Shown here: positions 23,662 through 32,872 of the stretch, one piece after another
Numbering within the stretch: the first letter of the stretch is position 1
Layout of the letters: each line of letters begins with the position of its first letter
Source: Candidatus Cloacimonadota bacterium
GTDB taxonomy: Bacteria; Cloacimonadota; Cloacimonadia; Cloacimonadales; Cloacimonadaceae
Assembly (NCBI GenBank): GCA_012516855.1
Contig: JAAYWB010000077.1
Coordinates: 1-52,264, forward strand
Direction of reading: 5' to 3'
Length of the DNA: 52,264 bases
The notes under the pieces: generated by a model
Seen by the model: the letters and a program-made list of their open reading frames with translations, nothing else
What the model was told of the DNA's origin: nothing
Databases searched by the model: none
Position numbers and translations under genes: made by a program

Positions 23662-24864
23662 ATGCGTTTTGAACAAGAACTGAAAGTGATAAAAAGAGCA
23701 GTGGATGAGATCATTCCGCTGGAAGACCTGCTGGCCAAACTCGAAAAAAGCGATAAGACCGGCCAGCCGTTGCGGATCAAATTCGGGATCGACCCCACCG
23801 GTTACGACGTCCATCTGGGGCATCTGGTGCCGATCCGCAAGATGCGTGATTTTCAGGACCTTGGCCACACAGGGGTGATCATCATCGGCGATTTCACAGC
23901 CCAGATCGGCGACCCCACCGGCCGCGACGAATCGAGGCCGCCGCTCACGCACGAGGAAATCCTGGCCAACAGCGAAAAATACATGGAGCAGCTTTACACC
24001 GTCCTAAAGCCCGAACAGACGGAAGTCCGCTGGCAGAGCGAATGGTTCAGCTCCATGGGCATGGCGGAAATCCTGAAAATGATGGGAAAATTCACGCTGG
24101 CCCAGTTCATGGCCCACGATACTTTCAGGACGAGGTTTGAAGCCGGCCTGGCCCTGGGCATGCACGAAATCATGTATCCCGTCCTGCAGGGCTACGACTC
24201 CGTGGCCATCAACAGCGACGTCGAGCTGGGCGCCACCGAGCAGAAATTCAACATCCTCTGCGGACGCGACATGCAGCGCCACTTTGGCCAGGAGCAGCAG
24301 GTGGCGGTGCTCTCACCCATCCTCACCGGCACCGACGGCGTGAACAAGATGGGCAAATCCCTGAATAACTACATCGCGGTATTTGACAGTCCCGATGATA
24401 AATACGGAAAGGTGATGTCCATTCCGGACAGCCTCATCCTGAACTATTTCAAGTATGCCGCGAACGCCGACGAGGAAACGCTGGCCGAGGTGACCGGCGA
24501 ACTGGCCAGGGGAAGCAATCCCATGTTGCTGAAGAAAAGGCTGGCGCGCGAGATAGTCGGTTTTTACCACGGGGAGGAAGCCGCGCTGAGCGCTCAGGAA
24601 AACTTTGAACGGCTCTTTTCCAAACGCGAGCTTCCGGAGGAGATGCCGGAGTTTGAAGTTGGCGAGCCCGTGGTCCGCCTGGTCAAGCTGCTCACCGACA
24701 GCGGCTTATGCGCCAGCGGAGGCGAGGCCAAACGCCTCATCCTGGGCGGCGGGGTGAGCATCGACGGTGTCAAAGCCGATTCGACCGACGCCGAAATCAC
24801 CGTCGCCGACGGCATGGTGCTGCGGGCCGGCAAACGCAAGTTTATGCGGCTCAGGAAGGCCTGA
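23662..24864 (+). CDS. tyrS: tyrosyl-tRNA synthetase
   Basis: A 400-residue class I synthetase of the short bacterial TyrRS (TyrZ-like) type. The HIGH signature appears as HLGH (51-54) in GYDVHLGHLVPIRKM, and the KMSKS loop as KMGKS (229-233) in NKMGKSLNN. An S4-like RNA-binding domain is at the C-terminus (GGEAKRLILGGGVSIDGVKA, about 350-369). The frame is open for 98 more codons upstream, but that part translates the dispersed repeat; the start at 23662 follows AAGGAAAG and gives the normal family N-terminus. The next gene begins 1 nt after its stop. Confidence 0.97.
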   Translation: MRFEQELKVIKRAVDEIIPLEDLLAKLEKSDKTGQPLRIKFGIDPTGYDVHLGHLVPIRKMRDFQDLGHTGVIIIGDFTAQIGDPTGRDESRPPLTHEEILANSEKYMEQLYTVLKPEQTEVRWQSEWFSSMGMAEILKMMGKFTLAQFMAHDTFRTRFEAGLALGMHEIMYPVLQGYDSVAINSDVELGATEQKFNILCGRDMQRHFGQEQQVAVLSPILTGTDGVNKMGKSLNNYIAVFDSPDDKYGKVMSIPDSLILNYFKYAANADEETLAEVTGELARGSNPMLLKKRLAREIVGFYHGEEAALSAQENFERLFSKRELPEEMPEFEVGEPVVRLVKLLTDSGLCASGGEAKRLILGGGVSIDGVKADSTDAEITVADGMVLRAGKRKFMRLRKA

Positions 24865-24865
24865 T

Positions 24866-25513
24866 ATGACCCCGTCAATTGGATTGATACGCACCGTTCT
24901 GAACGGCATCGTTATCCTGATCGTTTTTTACTCCATCATCATCCATGAAGTCAGCCACGCCGTGGTATCCTACTGGCTGGGCGACGACACGGCCAAACGG
25001 GCCGGCCGGCTGAGCCTGAATCCCTTCAAGCATATCGATTGGTTCGGCACTGTAATCCTTCCCCTGATAATGTATTACACTGTCGGCGTGATCTGGGGCT
25101 ACGCCAAGCCCGTGCCGCTGAACCCTTACAACTACAGAAACATGAAACAGGGGATTGGGCTTTCGGCGATGGCAGGACCTGTTTCAAACATCCTTATCGC
25201 GATAGTTTTCGCCCTGCTTTACCATCTGAGCCCCGGCAACCAGTTGCTTTCCCATATCTTTCAGATGGTGGTGTTTTTCAACCTGCTGCTGGCTTTTTTC
25301 AACCTCATCCCCATCCCTCCGCTTGACGGGAGCAAGGTTTTGGGCATGTTGCTGCCCGACGACTCCTACTGGCGCTGGATGGCCCAGGAAAGGACAGGCA
25401 TGTACGTGCTTTTCGGCATCCTGATAGTATCCCAGCTTTTGGGGCTGAACATCATCGGAAGGCTAATCCTGCCCCCCATCAACCTGGTGATGGGCCTGCT
25501 GGGCGTTGTCTGA
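24866..25513 (+). CDS. site-2 protease-family membrane metalloprotease (M50)
   Basis: A 215-residue multi-pass membrane protein. The zinc motif HEVSH (His27, Glu28, His31) lies in the first membrane helix. RAGRLSLNPFKHID follows, the usual SLNPxKHID segment of short M50 proteases. The third ligand is in IPIPPLDGSKVLG (Asp154), with GPVSN in between (104-108). It lacks PDZ domains and matches the compact, Rip-like M50B subgroup of intramembrane proteases found widely in bacteria. The substrate is unknown. Its ATG begins 1 nt after the tyrS stop, so the two are surely co-transcribed. Confidence 0.93.
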   Translation: MTPSIGLIRTVLNGIVILIVFYSIIIHEVSHAVVSYWLGDDTAKRAGRLSLNPFKHIDWFGTVILPLIMYYTVGVIWGYAKPVPLNPYNYRNMKQGIGLSAMAGPVSNILIAIVFALLYHLSPGNQLLSHIFQMVVFFNLLLAFFNLIPIPPLDGSKVLGMLLPDDSYWRWMAQERTGMYVLFGILIVSQLLGLNIIGRLILPPINLVMGLLGVV

Positions 25514-25544
25514 TTATTAAAATACATACATAAGGAACACAAAC

Positions 25545-26966
25545 ATGGAAAAGACCAAAATCCTCGAACTCATCAAAAAGCACGGCATCAAAGCCATCGA
25601 CCTGAAATACACCGGCCTGGACGGACGCTGGTATCACATCACCTTTCCGGCCCGCGGGCTGGATGAGGTTTTGCGGCTCGGAGTGCCCTTCGATGGCTCC
25701 TCCATCCCGGGAATGACCTCCGTGGAATCGGGAGACATGGTGCTGATGCCGGATACGGACACAGCGCACATCGATCCTTTCTTCGAGACCCCCACCCTGC
25801 GCTTCATCTGCTCAATCTGCGACGCTGAAACCCGCATCGGCGTGAAAAAGGACCCCCGCAGCGTAGCCCTGAGGGCGCATGAATACCTGAAATCCACCGG
25901 CATCGCGGACCACAGCACTTGGATTCCGGAGCTGGAATTCCACCTTTTCGACACCGTGGAATACAACAGCGACGAATTTTCCAGCGGCTACACCGTAACC
26001 TCCGCGGAATGCAAGGACGCCCTGCCCTTCGACTTTGAAGACGATGACGCAGTGGCCCAGCAAGGACGCAAAGGCTATCACATGGATACGCCTTTCGACC
26101 GCTACTACGAAATCCGCCAGGAAATGGTGGACCGCATGGAGGAGCAGGGGATCAAGGTGCGCTACCACCACCACGAGGTGGGGCTTAGCTCTCAGCAGGA
26201 AATCGAGACCGAACTGCTGGAATTCCCCAAGATCTGCGACGACACCATGGTGATGAAGGACATCATCCGCCGCACCGCTCTGGAATACGGCCTCACGGCA
26301 ACCTTTATGCCCAAGCCCGTTTACAACCAGGCCGGAAACGGCATGCACTTTCACATGATGCTGCACAAGAACGGCAAGAACATATTCTACAAAAAAGGCG
26401 GCTACGCGGACCTCTCCGATGAAGCGATCTGGTTCATCGGCGGCATCCTGAAGCACGGGCGCGCGCTGGTGGCCTTCACCAATCCCAGCACCAACAGCTT
26501 CAAGCGCTTGCTGCCTGGCTTTGAAGCGCCGGTGAAGCTCTTCTACGGCCTGGCCAACCGCAGCGCGGCCATCCGCATTCCCAAATATACCAACACACCG
26601 GATACCAAGCGTTTCGAATTTCGCACCGGCGACGCCACCTGCAACCCTTACTTCGCCATGAGCGCCCTGCTGCTGGCGGGCCTGGACGGCATCATCAACA
26701 AGATCGACCCCGCCAAGCACAAACTGGGGCCCTACGACGACAACGTATTTGCCTGGAGCGAAAAGCAGAAAGCGAAACTGCTCCCCATCCCCGCGAATCT
26801 GGCCGAGGCCATGGAAAGCCTGGAAAAGGACCACGACTTCCTGCTGCAAGGCAACGTTTTCAACGAAGAGCTGATCGAATCGCACATCAAGCATAAAATG
26901 GCTGAACACCATGCGGTTATGAGCAGGGTTCATCCCCATGAAATGCTGCTGTATTACAATCTCTAA
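25545..26966 (+). CDS. glnA: glutamine synthetase, type I
   Basis: A 473-residue GSI enzyme making glutamine from glutamate, ammonia and ATP. Visible blocks are VPFDGSSIPGM (about 48-58), the metal and glutamate region IPELEFHLFD (about 126-135), the ammonium and ATP region NQAGNGMHFHMML (about 262-274), NRSAAIRIPKY (about 341-351) and RFEFRTGDATCNPYFAMSALL. Where adenylylated enzymes carry NLYDLP, this one has FAWSEKQKAKLLPIP without a tyrosine, so it is probably not controlled by GlnE adenylylation. AAGGA precedes the ATG. It supplies the amide donor for enzymes such as the GatDE pair in this window. Confidence 0.97.
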   Translation: MEKTKILELIKKHGIKAIDLKYTGLDGRWYHITFPARGLDEVLRLGVPFDGSSIPGMTSVESGDMVLMPDTDTAHIDPFFETPTLRFICSICDAETRIGVKKDPRSVALRAHEYLKSTGIADHSTWIPELEFHLFDTVEYNSDEFSSGYTVTSAECKDALPFDFEDDDAVAQQGRKGYHMDTPFDRYYEIRQEMVDRMEEQGIKVRYHHHEVGLSSQQEIETELLEFPKICDDTMVMKDIIRRTALEYGLTATFMPKPVYNQAGNGMHFHMMLHKNGKNIFYKKGGYADLSDEAIWFIGGILKHGRALVAFTNPSTNSFKRLLPGFEAPVKLFYGLANRSAAIRIPKYTNTPDTKRFEFRTGDATCNPYFAMSALLLAGLDGIINKIDPAKHKLGPYDDNVFAWSEKQKAKLLPIPANLAEAMESLEKDHDFLLQGNVFNEELIESHIKHKMAEHHAVMSRVHPHEMLLYYNL

Positions 26967-27030
26967 GGCTTTGGAACACATATTGCTTGATCCATAGGCA
27001 AACCATATTCACACCTAATGAGGTAAGTTA

Positions 27031-30000
27031 ATGAAACACTTCCTGCTCCTGCTGCTGGCAGGGCTTGCCGTGAGCTTCGCGTTTGCCGCAGCCAGCGACC
27101 AGACCCCCATACAATCCGGCCAGGCCTTTGCCATAATGGATAAAGCCGCGACCCATACCGATATCCGGTTCACTTTGCCCGAGTTTGAAATTGAACAAAC
27201 TGAGGGCGGCGGCGTGAACTACCAGCGGATCAGGCTTCCCGGTTCCGGAAGCACCCTGGAAGACGGCCTGCCCGAATTGCCCACACTCAGCATGAACCTG
27301 GCCATTCCCCGCCGTGGCGGAGTTGAAGTTAGAGTTCTAAGCCAGGAGCAGAGCCAGATACAGCAGTTTCTGGCGTATCCGGTGCAGCAGGGCTTGAATG
27401 AGGAAGCTCCCAAATCCTTTGTGATCGATTCCGCCTTCTACACCGGGGGTTCCTCTTATCCCACCAGCACCGTGCAGTGGAGCGATCCCATGATCCTGCG
27501 CGATTTCCGCCTTGTGAATGTGGTGGTGAATCCCTTCAGCTACGATCCCCAAACCAAGACCCTGACCGTGAACCAGCAGATCGATCTGCGGATCAGTTAT
27601 ACCAACGCCCCGGGGCTCAATGAACTGGAAGGCGAGCTGACCTCGGTTTCACCATCCTTTGCCAAGATCTATGAATCGATGATCCTCAACTTTGACGATT
27701 ACCGAAACCTTATGTACAGCAATGTTCCGCCCCGTTATCTGATTATCTACGGCAACAACTCCGACCCGGCCTTCGTTACGGCCCTGAACGAGTATGTGCT
27801 CTGGAAGAAGCAGAAGGGCGCGGACGTCGATGTAGCCAGCACGGCATCCAACGAGGCCGGCACCACCACCACCACCATCAAGAACTACATTCAGAACGCT
27901 TACAACAACCCCGCCACCAGGCCTGACTTTGTGATCCTGCTGGGCGATACCTCCGGCAGCTATACCATCCCGGCTTACATGGTCAGCAATGGCGGCGGGG
28001 ATTATCCCTACACCCATCTGGCTGGCAACGACATCCTCGGCGACTGCTTTATCGGCCGCATCTCGGTGGAAAACCTCTCCCAACTGCATAACCTGCTGGC
28101 CAAGATTTACCTTTATGAGCGCGACGTCAACCTGAACACGGCGGACTGGCTGAACCGGATGCTATTGGTGGGGGACAACGCCCCCTCCGGCATATCCACC
28201 ATGTACATCAGCAAATACATCAAGGAAAGAGCGCTGTTTGTTAACCCGGACTACACTTTCACTGAAATCTACAACGGCTCACCCTCAACCTCCGAAATCA
28301 ACGCTGCCATCAACCAGGGCGTTGGTTTTTACAGCTACCGCGGGTACATCGACTTCTCACCGCCCGCTGAATCGGCACTTTTCAACGCCTACCGGCTGCT
28401 ACACGCGATCAACATCACCTGCGGCTCGAACAACTATTGGAACGGCACTTCCGAAATGGAACAGTTTATCCGTTACGGCACTCCGGCCGTTCCCAAAGGC
28501 GCCGTAACCGGAATCGGGATGAGCACCTCCAGCACCCATACCAACTTTAACAATGTGCTGCACGGAGGGATTTTCGGCGGTATCTTCCAATACGGGATGC
28601 GCACAATCGGCGAAGCCCTGCTGAATGGTAAACTCTATATGTCACAAACTTACGGGGTGGCTTCTCCGAGCAACGTGACCAATTTCACCCACTGGTGCAA
28701 TCTGATGGGTGACCCCACTATGGAAACATGGACCGGCATCCCAGGTCACTTCAACGTTACGGTCATTCCCAGCATTCCCCTGGGCCTCAGCCTGATGGAT
28801 GTGAATGTGCTGGACGGAACCAACCTTCCGGTGGAGGGAGCAGCCGTAACCCTTACCCAGAATAGCTCGATCATCAGCAGAGGCTATACGGACACAGAGG
28901 GCAACATTATCCTTACCCTGCCGCAGTCGATGACCCCCAACAATTGTGTGCTCACCGTTTCCAAGCACGATTTCAAGCCCCTGCAGCAGACTCTGACCGT
29001 GGACAACAGCGGCACCCTGGTGCCGGCCAGCATTGTGATAGACGATGACAATAGCGGCGCTTCCTCTGGCAACAACGACGGTTTGGCCCACGGCGGTGAA
29101 ACACTGGAGATCCTCTTTGGGCTTACCAACACCTCCGCCAACCCCATCTCAGGGCTAAGCGGGCAGGTCCACACCAACAGTCCCTGGGTAACATTTGTAG
29201 ATTCGCTGGTTACCTATGGCGAGATCGCGGGCAGCGGGCTTGGCTTCAACGCCAGTCCCGTGGTTCTGCAGATCGCGCCGGGAGCCCCCGACGGCGCCAT
29301 GATCCGGATCCACGTGCTGCTTACGGATTCCCAAAACCAAAGCTATGACATTTCGGAATTCATACCCATCCACAATGCCCGGATAATGTACAACACCAGC
29401 CTGGTTACCAATGGCGGCAACCAGGTTCTCGATCCAGGCGAGACGGCGGGCTTCACGGTAACTGTAAGCAACACCACAGCCACAGGCGTAACCGACATCT
29501 GGGGCAAGCTCTTCAGCCTCAACGATCTTTTGTCGGTTACCGATAACACCGCCTGGTATGGTGACCTGATTCAAAACGTGCAGGTTACGCCCTCCACAGA
29601 TATGTTCGAGATCTACGGCCGGCCCATGCTGCTGCCGGGCATGCTGATCCCGATGCGGTTGAAACTTTACAACGACGCCGGCTTTGAGCAGTGGCTGGAT
29701 TTCACCCTTACAGTCGGAGAAGTCGATGTGCATGATCCTTTGGGGCCGGATTCCTACGGCTATGTGATCTATGACGATACGGACATTACTTACGAAAACT
29801 GTCCCGTGTACGATTGGATCGGCATCGCTCCTGCTGAGGGTGGCGTGGGCACCCTTCTGGCAATTTCCGACGCTTACGCCAGCGGAGACGAAGGAGACCA
29901 GGTTGGCGCCGACGCCCTTGAGGTGGTGAATTTGCCTTTCCCCTTCCAGTTTTACGGCATCGTGTATGATCAGATAACGGTTTGTTCCAACGGTTTCATT

Positions 30001-32490
30001 GCCATGGGCGTAACCGAGAATGCCGAATTCAGAAACTACCGCCTGCCCGGCGCCATGGGGCCCAACCCCATGATTGCGCCATTCTGGGATGACCTGGCCA
30101 CACACGCCGGGGGAGGGGTCTATACCTGGTACAACCATGACGAACGCTACTTCGTGATCGAATGGTACAATATGAAAAACGGGGCCAACGGCAACAGCGT
30201 GGAAACATTCCAGGTGATCCTTTACGACCAAAGCGTGTATGCCACTGCTTTGGGCGACGGCCCCATCAAGATTCAGTATCACACTTTCAACAACGTGGAT
30301 TCCTCCACCAACACCGGCCGCCACGGCTGCTATTGCACCATCGGCATCGAAGACCACACCGGCATGGTTGGCCTGGAATACTCCTTTGGGAACAACTATC
30401 CCACAGCCGCGTCCCCTTTGGGCAACGGGCGTGCCATCTACATCACGAACGTCCCCATCTATCACTACGAACCGCATCTGCTGCTGAGCCAGACCTTTGT
30501 TGACGACGATAACGGCAACGGTATCTGCGAGCCTGGCGAAACCGTCAGACTGGGTGTGCAGCTGCAAAACATCGGCAGCCTCACAGCGGAAGATGTGGTG
30601 GCAACCCTGTCCACCACCTGCGAACACGTAATCATCACACACGCCGCGGCGGAATATTTCCCCCTCGTTGGCGATGGCTTCGGGGTCAACCGAGCTCCTT
30701 TCGTGTTCACGGTTTCGCCGGATTGCCCCAACGCCACGGTGGTCAATTTCACGCTTGCCGTTAGCTGTGGGGAAGTAGTTTGGGAGAGGAATTTCAGCCT
30801 GCGGGTGGACGCCTCCGTGATGGTTTTCGAATCCTTCCTGATCAACGATGCCGACACCAATTTCAACGGCATCATCGATCCGCTGGAAACGGTTAAACTG
30901 GTGGTAAACGTCAACAACAACGCGGCCGTTCAATCCAGGGATATTCAGGCCACGCTGTCCACATCCAGTTCTGATGTGGTCATTGCCGATCCGATCATCT
31001 TCCTGCCGCTCATCGAGCCCAATGCCGTGATGCAGTTCGTGTTTGAGCTGCAGTTTGTGAACACTGCCTCACTTGGGCAATACATCCTCTTCCAGTTCAA
31101 TGTCTCCATTTCGAATGGCTTACCGCTTAACTCGAATCTGATGGTTCCCTACAACATGCCCAACATCTTCAACGATTTTGAGACCAACACCGGCGGTTTC
31201 ATTTCCGAAACAGGCTGGGCCTGGGGCACCCCATCCCAGATAACCCCGTATTCCGGAACCAAACTGTGGTCAACAGGACTCAGCGGCAACTATCCTGATC
31301 TGGTGAACTACGTTCTGGTAACGCCCCTCTATGCCCTGGATGATGGCGCGACCCTCACTTTGCAGCATTATTACAGTTTCGAGAACTACTATGACGGCGG
31401 CAACGTTGGCATTTCCACAAACGATGGCCTGACCTGGAACTTGATCACCCCGCTGAACGGTTACACGCACACGAGCCTTTCCGGCTTGGGTGGTGAACCC
31501 GGTTTTTCCGGAACAGCAGCCAATTGGCAGCAGATTGTTTTCGATCTCAGCCAGTATGCCGGTCAGCAGGTCCGCTTCCGTTTCCGCATGGGCTCCGACG
31601 GCGGCACAAGCAGCATCGGCTGGTTCATAGACGATTTCGAGCTCAGCGGCGTGAACCAGAAGACGGGATACCTGCACGGCACTGTGATCCCCGCTTCGGC
31701 AACCCCTGCCCCGGAAGCTCTGGTGATGGCAAACAACCATTTTGCCACCCATCCGGCTGCCGACGGTTCCTACAGGCTGTATCTGCCCAACGGCACTTTC
31801 GACGTGAACGCCACTTTGCCTTACCACCAAACCGCGAGCGCCGACAACATTATGATCACTCCCGCTGATCCGGTGCACCAAGTCGATTTCACCCTCATCA
31901 ACCTGCCCCAGCCAGCCAATGCCGCCTTCGACGTTGACAACCTCACCGGTGAAGTTGTGCTAAGCTGGGAACCGCCCATAGACCCCGTTCTGCCGGTGAT
32001 GAATTACCGCGTGTACAAAAAGTTCAACACCGGTCCTTTCGAGCTGATCCAGCAAACCACCGGGCTTGGCTACACCGACGTGATCTCGTTGGATGGAGAT
32101 TACGCGTATCTGATCATCGCGGTTTACCTCAACATTGAAGGCTGCCCCTCAGACACCCTTGCCTTCGAGTTTCCCTATGTGGTGGAAAACAGCGACGAAA
32201 ACGCGCCGCAACTGGTTACGCGCCTCAATTCCAACTACCCCAATCCCTTCAATCCCAGCACCACCATCTCCTTCGACCTCGCGCGGCCGGGCAAAGCCAG
32301 ACTCAGCGTGTACAACGTCAAAGGCCAGCTGGTGAAGGAACTTGTGGACGGAGACATGGCCTCCGGACAGCACCGGGTCATCTGGAACGGACTGGATTCC
32401 TCCGGCCGCAGCGTTTCCTCAGGCGTTTATTTCTACCGGCTTGAGGCTGGAGACTATGTTTCCACCCGCAAGATGCTGATGATCAAATAA
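27031..32490 (+). CDS. giant secreted C25 (gingipain-like) peptidase-family protein with C-terminal sorting domain
   Basis: An 1819-residue exported protein: signal peptide 1-20, then a propeptide-like region to about 230. The C25 domain spans about 230-580 (PRYLIIYGNNSD; LAGNDILGDCFIGRIS; candidate nucleophile Cys464 in ITCGSNNYW). Where most C25 members have a His in NYxGHG, this one reads SYRGYID, with Tyr439 at the His position. Several beta-sandwich, CARDB-like repeats follow, then a propeller-like FPFQFYG segment (about 970), a MAM-like jelly roll (about 1393-1545), a carboxypeptidase-regulatory-like domain, an Fn3 domain (about 1625-1715) and an FlgD-like sorting domain from NYPNPFNPST (1735) to the end. 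It is expected on the cell surface. A terminator follows. Confidence 0.88.
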   Translation: MKHFLLLLLAGLAVSFAFAAASDQTPIQSGQAFAIMDKAATHTDIRFTLPEFEIEQTEGGGVNYQRIRLPGSGSTLEDGLPELPTLSMNLAIPRRGGVEVRVLSQEQSQIQQFLAYPVQQGLNEEAPKSFVIDSAFYTGGSSYPTSTVQWSDPMILRDFRLVNVVVNPFSYDPQTKTLTVNQQIDLRISYTNAPGLNELEGELTSVSPSFAKIYESMILNFDDYRNLMYSNVPPRYLIIYGNNSDPAFVTALNEYVLWKKQKGADVDVASTASNEAGTTTTTIKNYIQNAYNNPATRPDFVILLGDTSGSYTIPAYMVSNGGGDYPYTHLAGNDILGDCFIGRISVENLSQLHNLLAKIYLYERDVNLNTADWLNRMLLVGDNAPSGISTMYISKYIKERALFVNPDYTFTEIYNGSPSTSEINAAINQGVGFYSYRGYIDFSPPAESALFNAYRLLHAINITCGSNNYWNGTSEMEQFIRYGTPAVPKGAVTGIGMSTSSTHTNFNNVLHGGIFGGIFQYGMRTIGEALLNGKLYMSQTYGVASPSNVTNFTHWCNLMGDPTMETWTGIPGHFNVTVIPSIPLGLSLMDVNVLDGTNLPVEGAAVTLTQNSSIISRGYTDTEGNIILTLPQSMTPNNCVLTVSKHDFKPLQQTLTVDNSGTLVPASIVIDDDNSGASSGNNDGLAHGGETLEILFGLTNTSANPISGLSGQVHTNSPWVTFVDSLVTYGEIAGSGLGFNASPVVLQIAPGAPDGAMIRIHVLLTDSQNQSYDISEFIPIHNARIMYNTSLVTNGGNQVLDPGETAGFTVTVSNTTATGVTDIWGKLFSLNDLLSVTDNTAWYGDLIQNVQVTPSTDMFEIYGRPMLLPGMLIPMRLKLYNDAGFEQWLDFTLTVGEVDVHDPLGPDSYGYVIYDDTDITYENCPVYDWIGIAPAEGGVGTLLAISDAYASGDEGDQVGADALEVVNLPFPFQFYGIVYDQITVCSNGFIAMGVTENAEFRNYRLPGAMGPNPMIAPFWDDLATHAGGGVYTWYNHDERYFVIEWYNMKNGANGNSVETFQVILYDQSVYATALGDGPIKIQYHTFNNVDSSTNTGRHGCYCTIGIEDHTGMVGLEYSFGNNYPTAASPLGNGRAIYITNVPIYHYEPHLLLSQTFVDDDNGNGICEPGETVRLGVQLQNIGSLTAEDVVATLSTTCEHVIITHAAAEYFPLVGDGFGVNRAPFVFTVSPDCPNATVVNFTLAVSCGEVVWERNFSLRVDASVMVFESFLINDADTNFNGIIDPLETVKLVVNVNNNAAVQSRDIQATLSTSSSDVVIADPIIFLPLIEPNAVMQFVFELQFVNTASLGQYILFQFNVSISNGLPLNSNLMVPYNMPNIFNDFETNTGGFISETGWAWGTPSQITPYSGTKLWSTGLSGNYPDLVNYVLVTPLYALDDGATLTLQHYYSFENYYDGGNVGISTNDGLTWNLITPLNGYTHTSLSGLGGEPGFSGTAANWQQIVFDLSQYAGQQVRFRFRMGSDGGTSSIGWFIDDFELSGVNQKTGYLHGTVIPASATPAPEALVMANNHFATHPAADGSYRLYLPNGTFDVNATLPYHQTASADNIMITPADPVHQVDFTLINLPQPANAAFDVDNLTGEVVLSWEPPIDPVLPVMNYRVYKKFNTGPFELIQQTTGLGYTDVISLDGDYAYLIIAVYLNIEGCPSDTLAFEFPYVVENSDENAPQLVTRLNSNYPNPFNPSTTISFDLARPGKARLSVYNVKGQLVKELVDGDMASGQHRVIWNGLDSSGRSVSSGVYFYRLEAGDYVSTRKMLMIK

Positions 32491-32536
32491 GCAAACGTTA
32501 TCCCGTCTTTGCCAATCGTGGCGGCGGACAAGAATC

Positions 32537-32566
32537 AAAACCCCGGCAGGTGCCGGGGTTTTTCTT
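32537..32566 (+). terminator. rho-independent terminator after the C25 gene
   Basis: AACCCCGGCA (32539-32548) pairs perfectly with TGCCGGGGTT (32551-32560) and is followed by a T-rich run. The A-run before the stem would allow weak termination in the other direction too. Confidence 0.9.
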
Positions 32567-32591
32567 AGGGGATTATTGTTCGCCTACCCCA

Positions 32592-32670
32592 AACCTCCCT
32601 CAAGATGGCTGCATCTCATGTGGGGATCATGCGGGAGGCAGACTAGGAACTTGGTATCGGGGGCTAACGA
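32592..32670 (-). repeat. dispersed intergenic repeat, copy 4 (degenerate)
   Basis: Same orientation as the 39-kb copy: CCCTCAAGATGGCTGCATCT, then ATCATGCGGGAGGCA (matching ATTATGCGGGAGGCA at 39436-39450) and GGTATCGGGGGCTAACG, matching the GGAATCGGGCGCTAAGG end. The palindromes are decayed. Confidence 0.5.
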
Positions 32671-32872
32671 GGAATGCGGTTCCTTCCTTTTTGCTGTCTT
32701 TGCCTTTCAACCTGCGTCCTGATTCCACAAATCAGCAGCTTCAAGTGTGGTGGCCAAAGCGCACAAAACTGAGGCAAGTTCATGCGAAAAAAGTGGCAAC
32801 GGACGATTTTGCTTGACACATAGTAAAAAAAGGAATCTCTGGCTTTAAAAAGAAATTGGCGGTAAGCTACGC

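Larger units (their letters stand above)
32491..32872. other. intergenic region with terminator and repeat remnant
   Basis: A 382-bp gap between the C25 gene and the glycan operon. It holds a strong terminator (32537-32566) and a degenerate copy of the dispersed repeat (32592-32670). TTGACA at 32813-32818 lacks a -10 at the usual distance (TTTAAA comes 25 nt later), so the operon promoter is not resolved. No gene was recognised. Confidence 0.55.
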
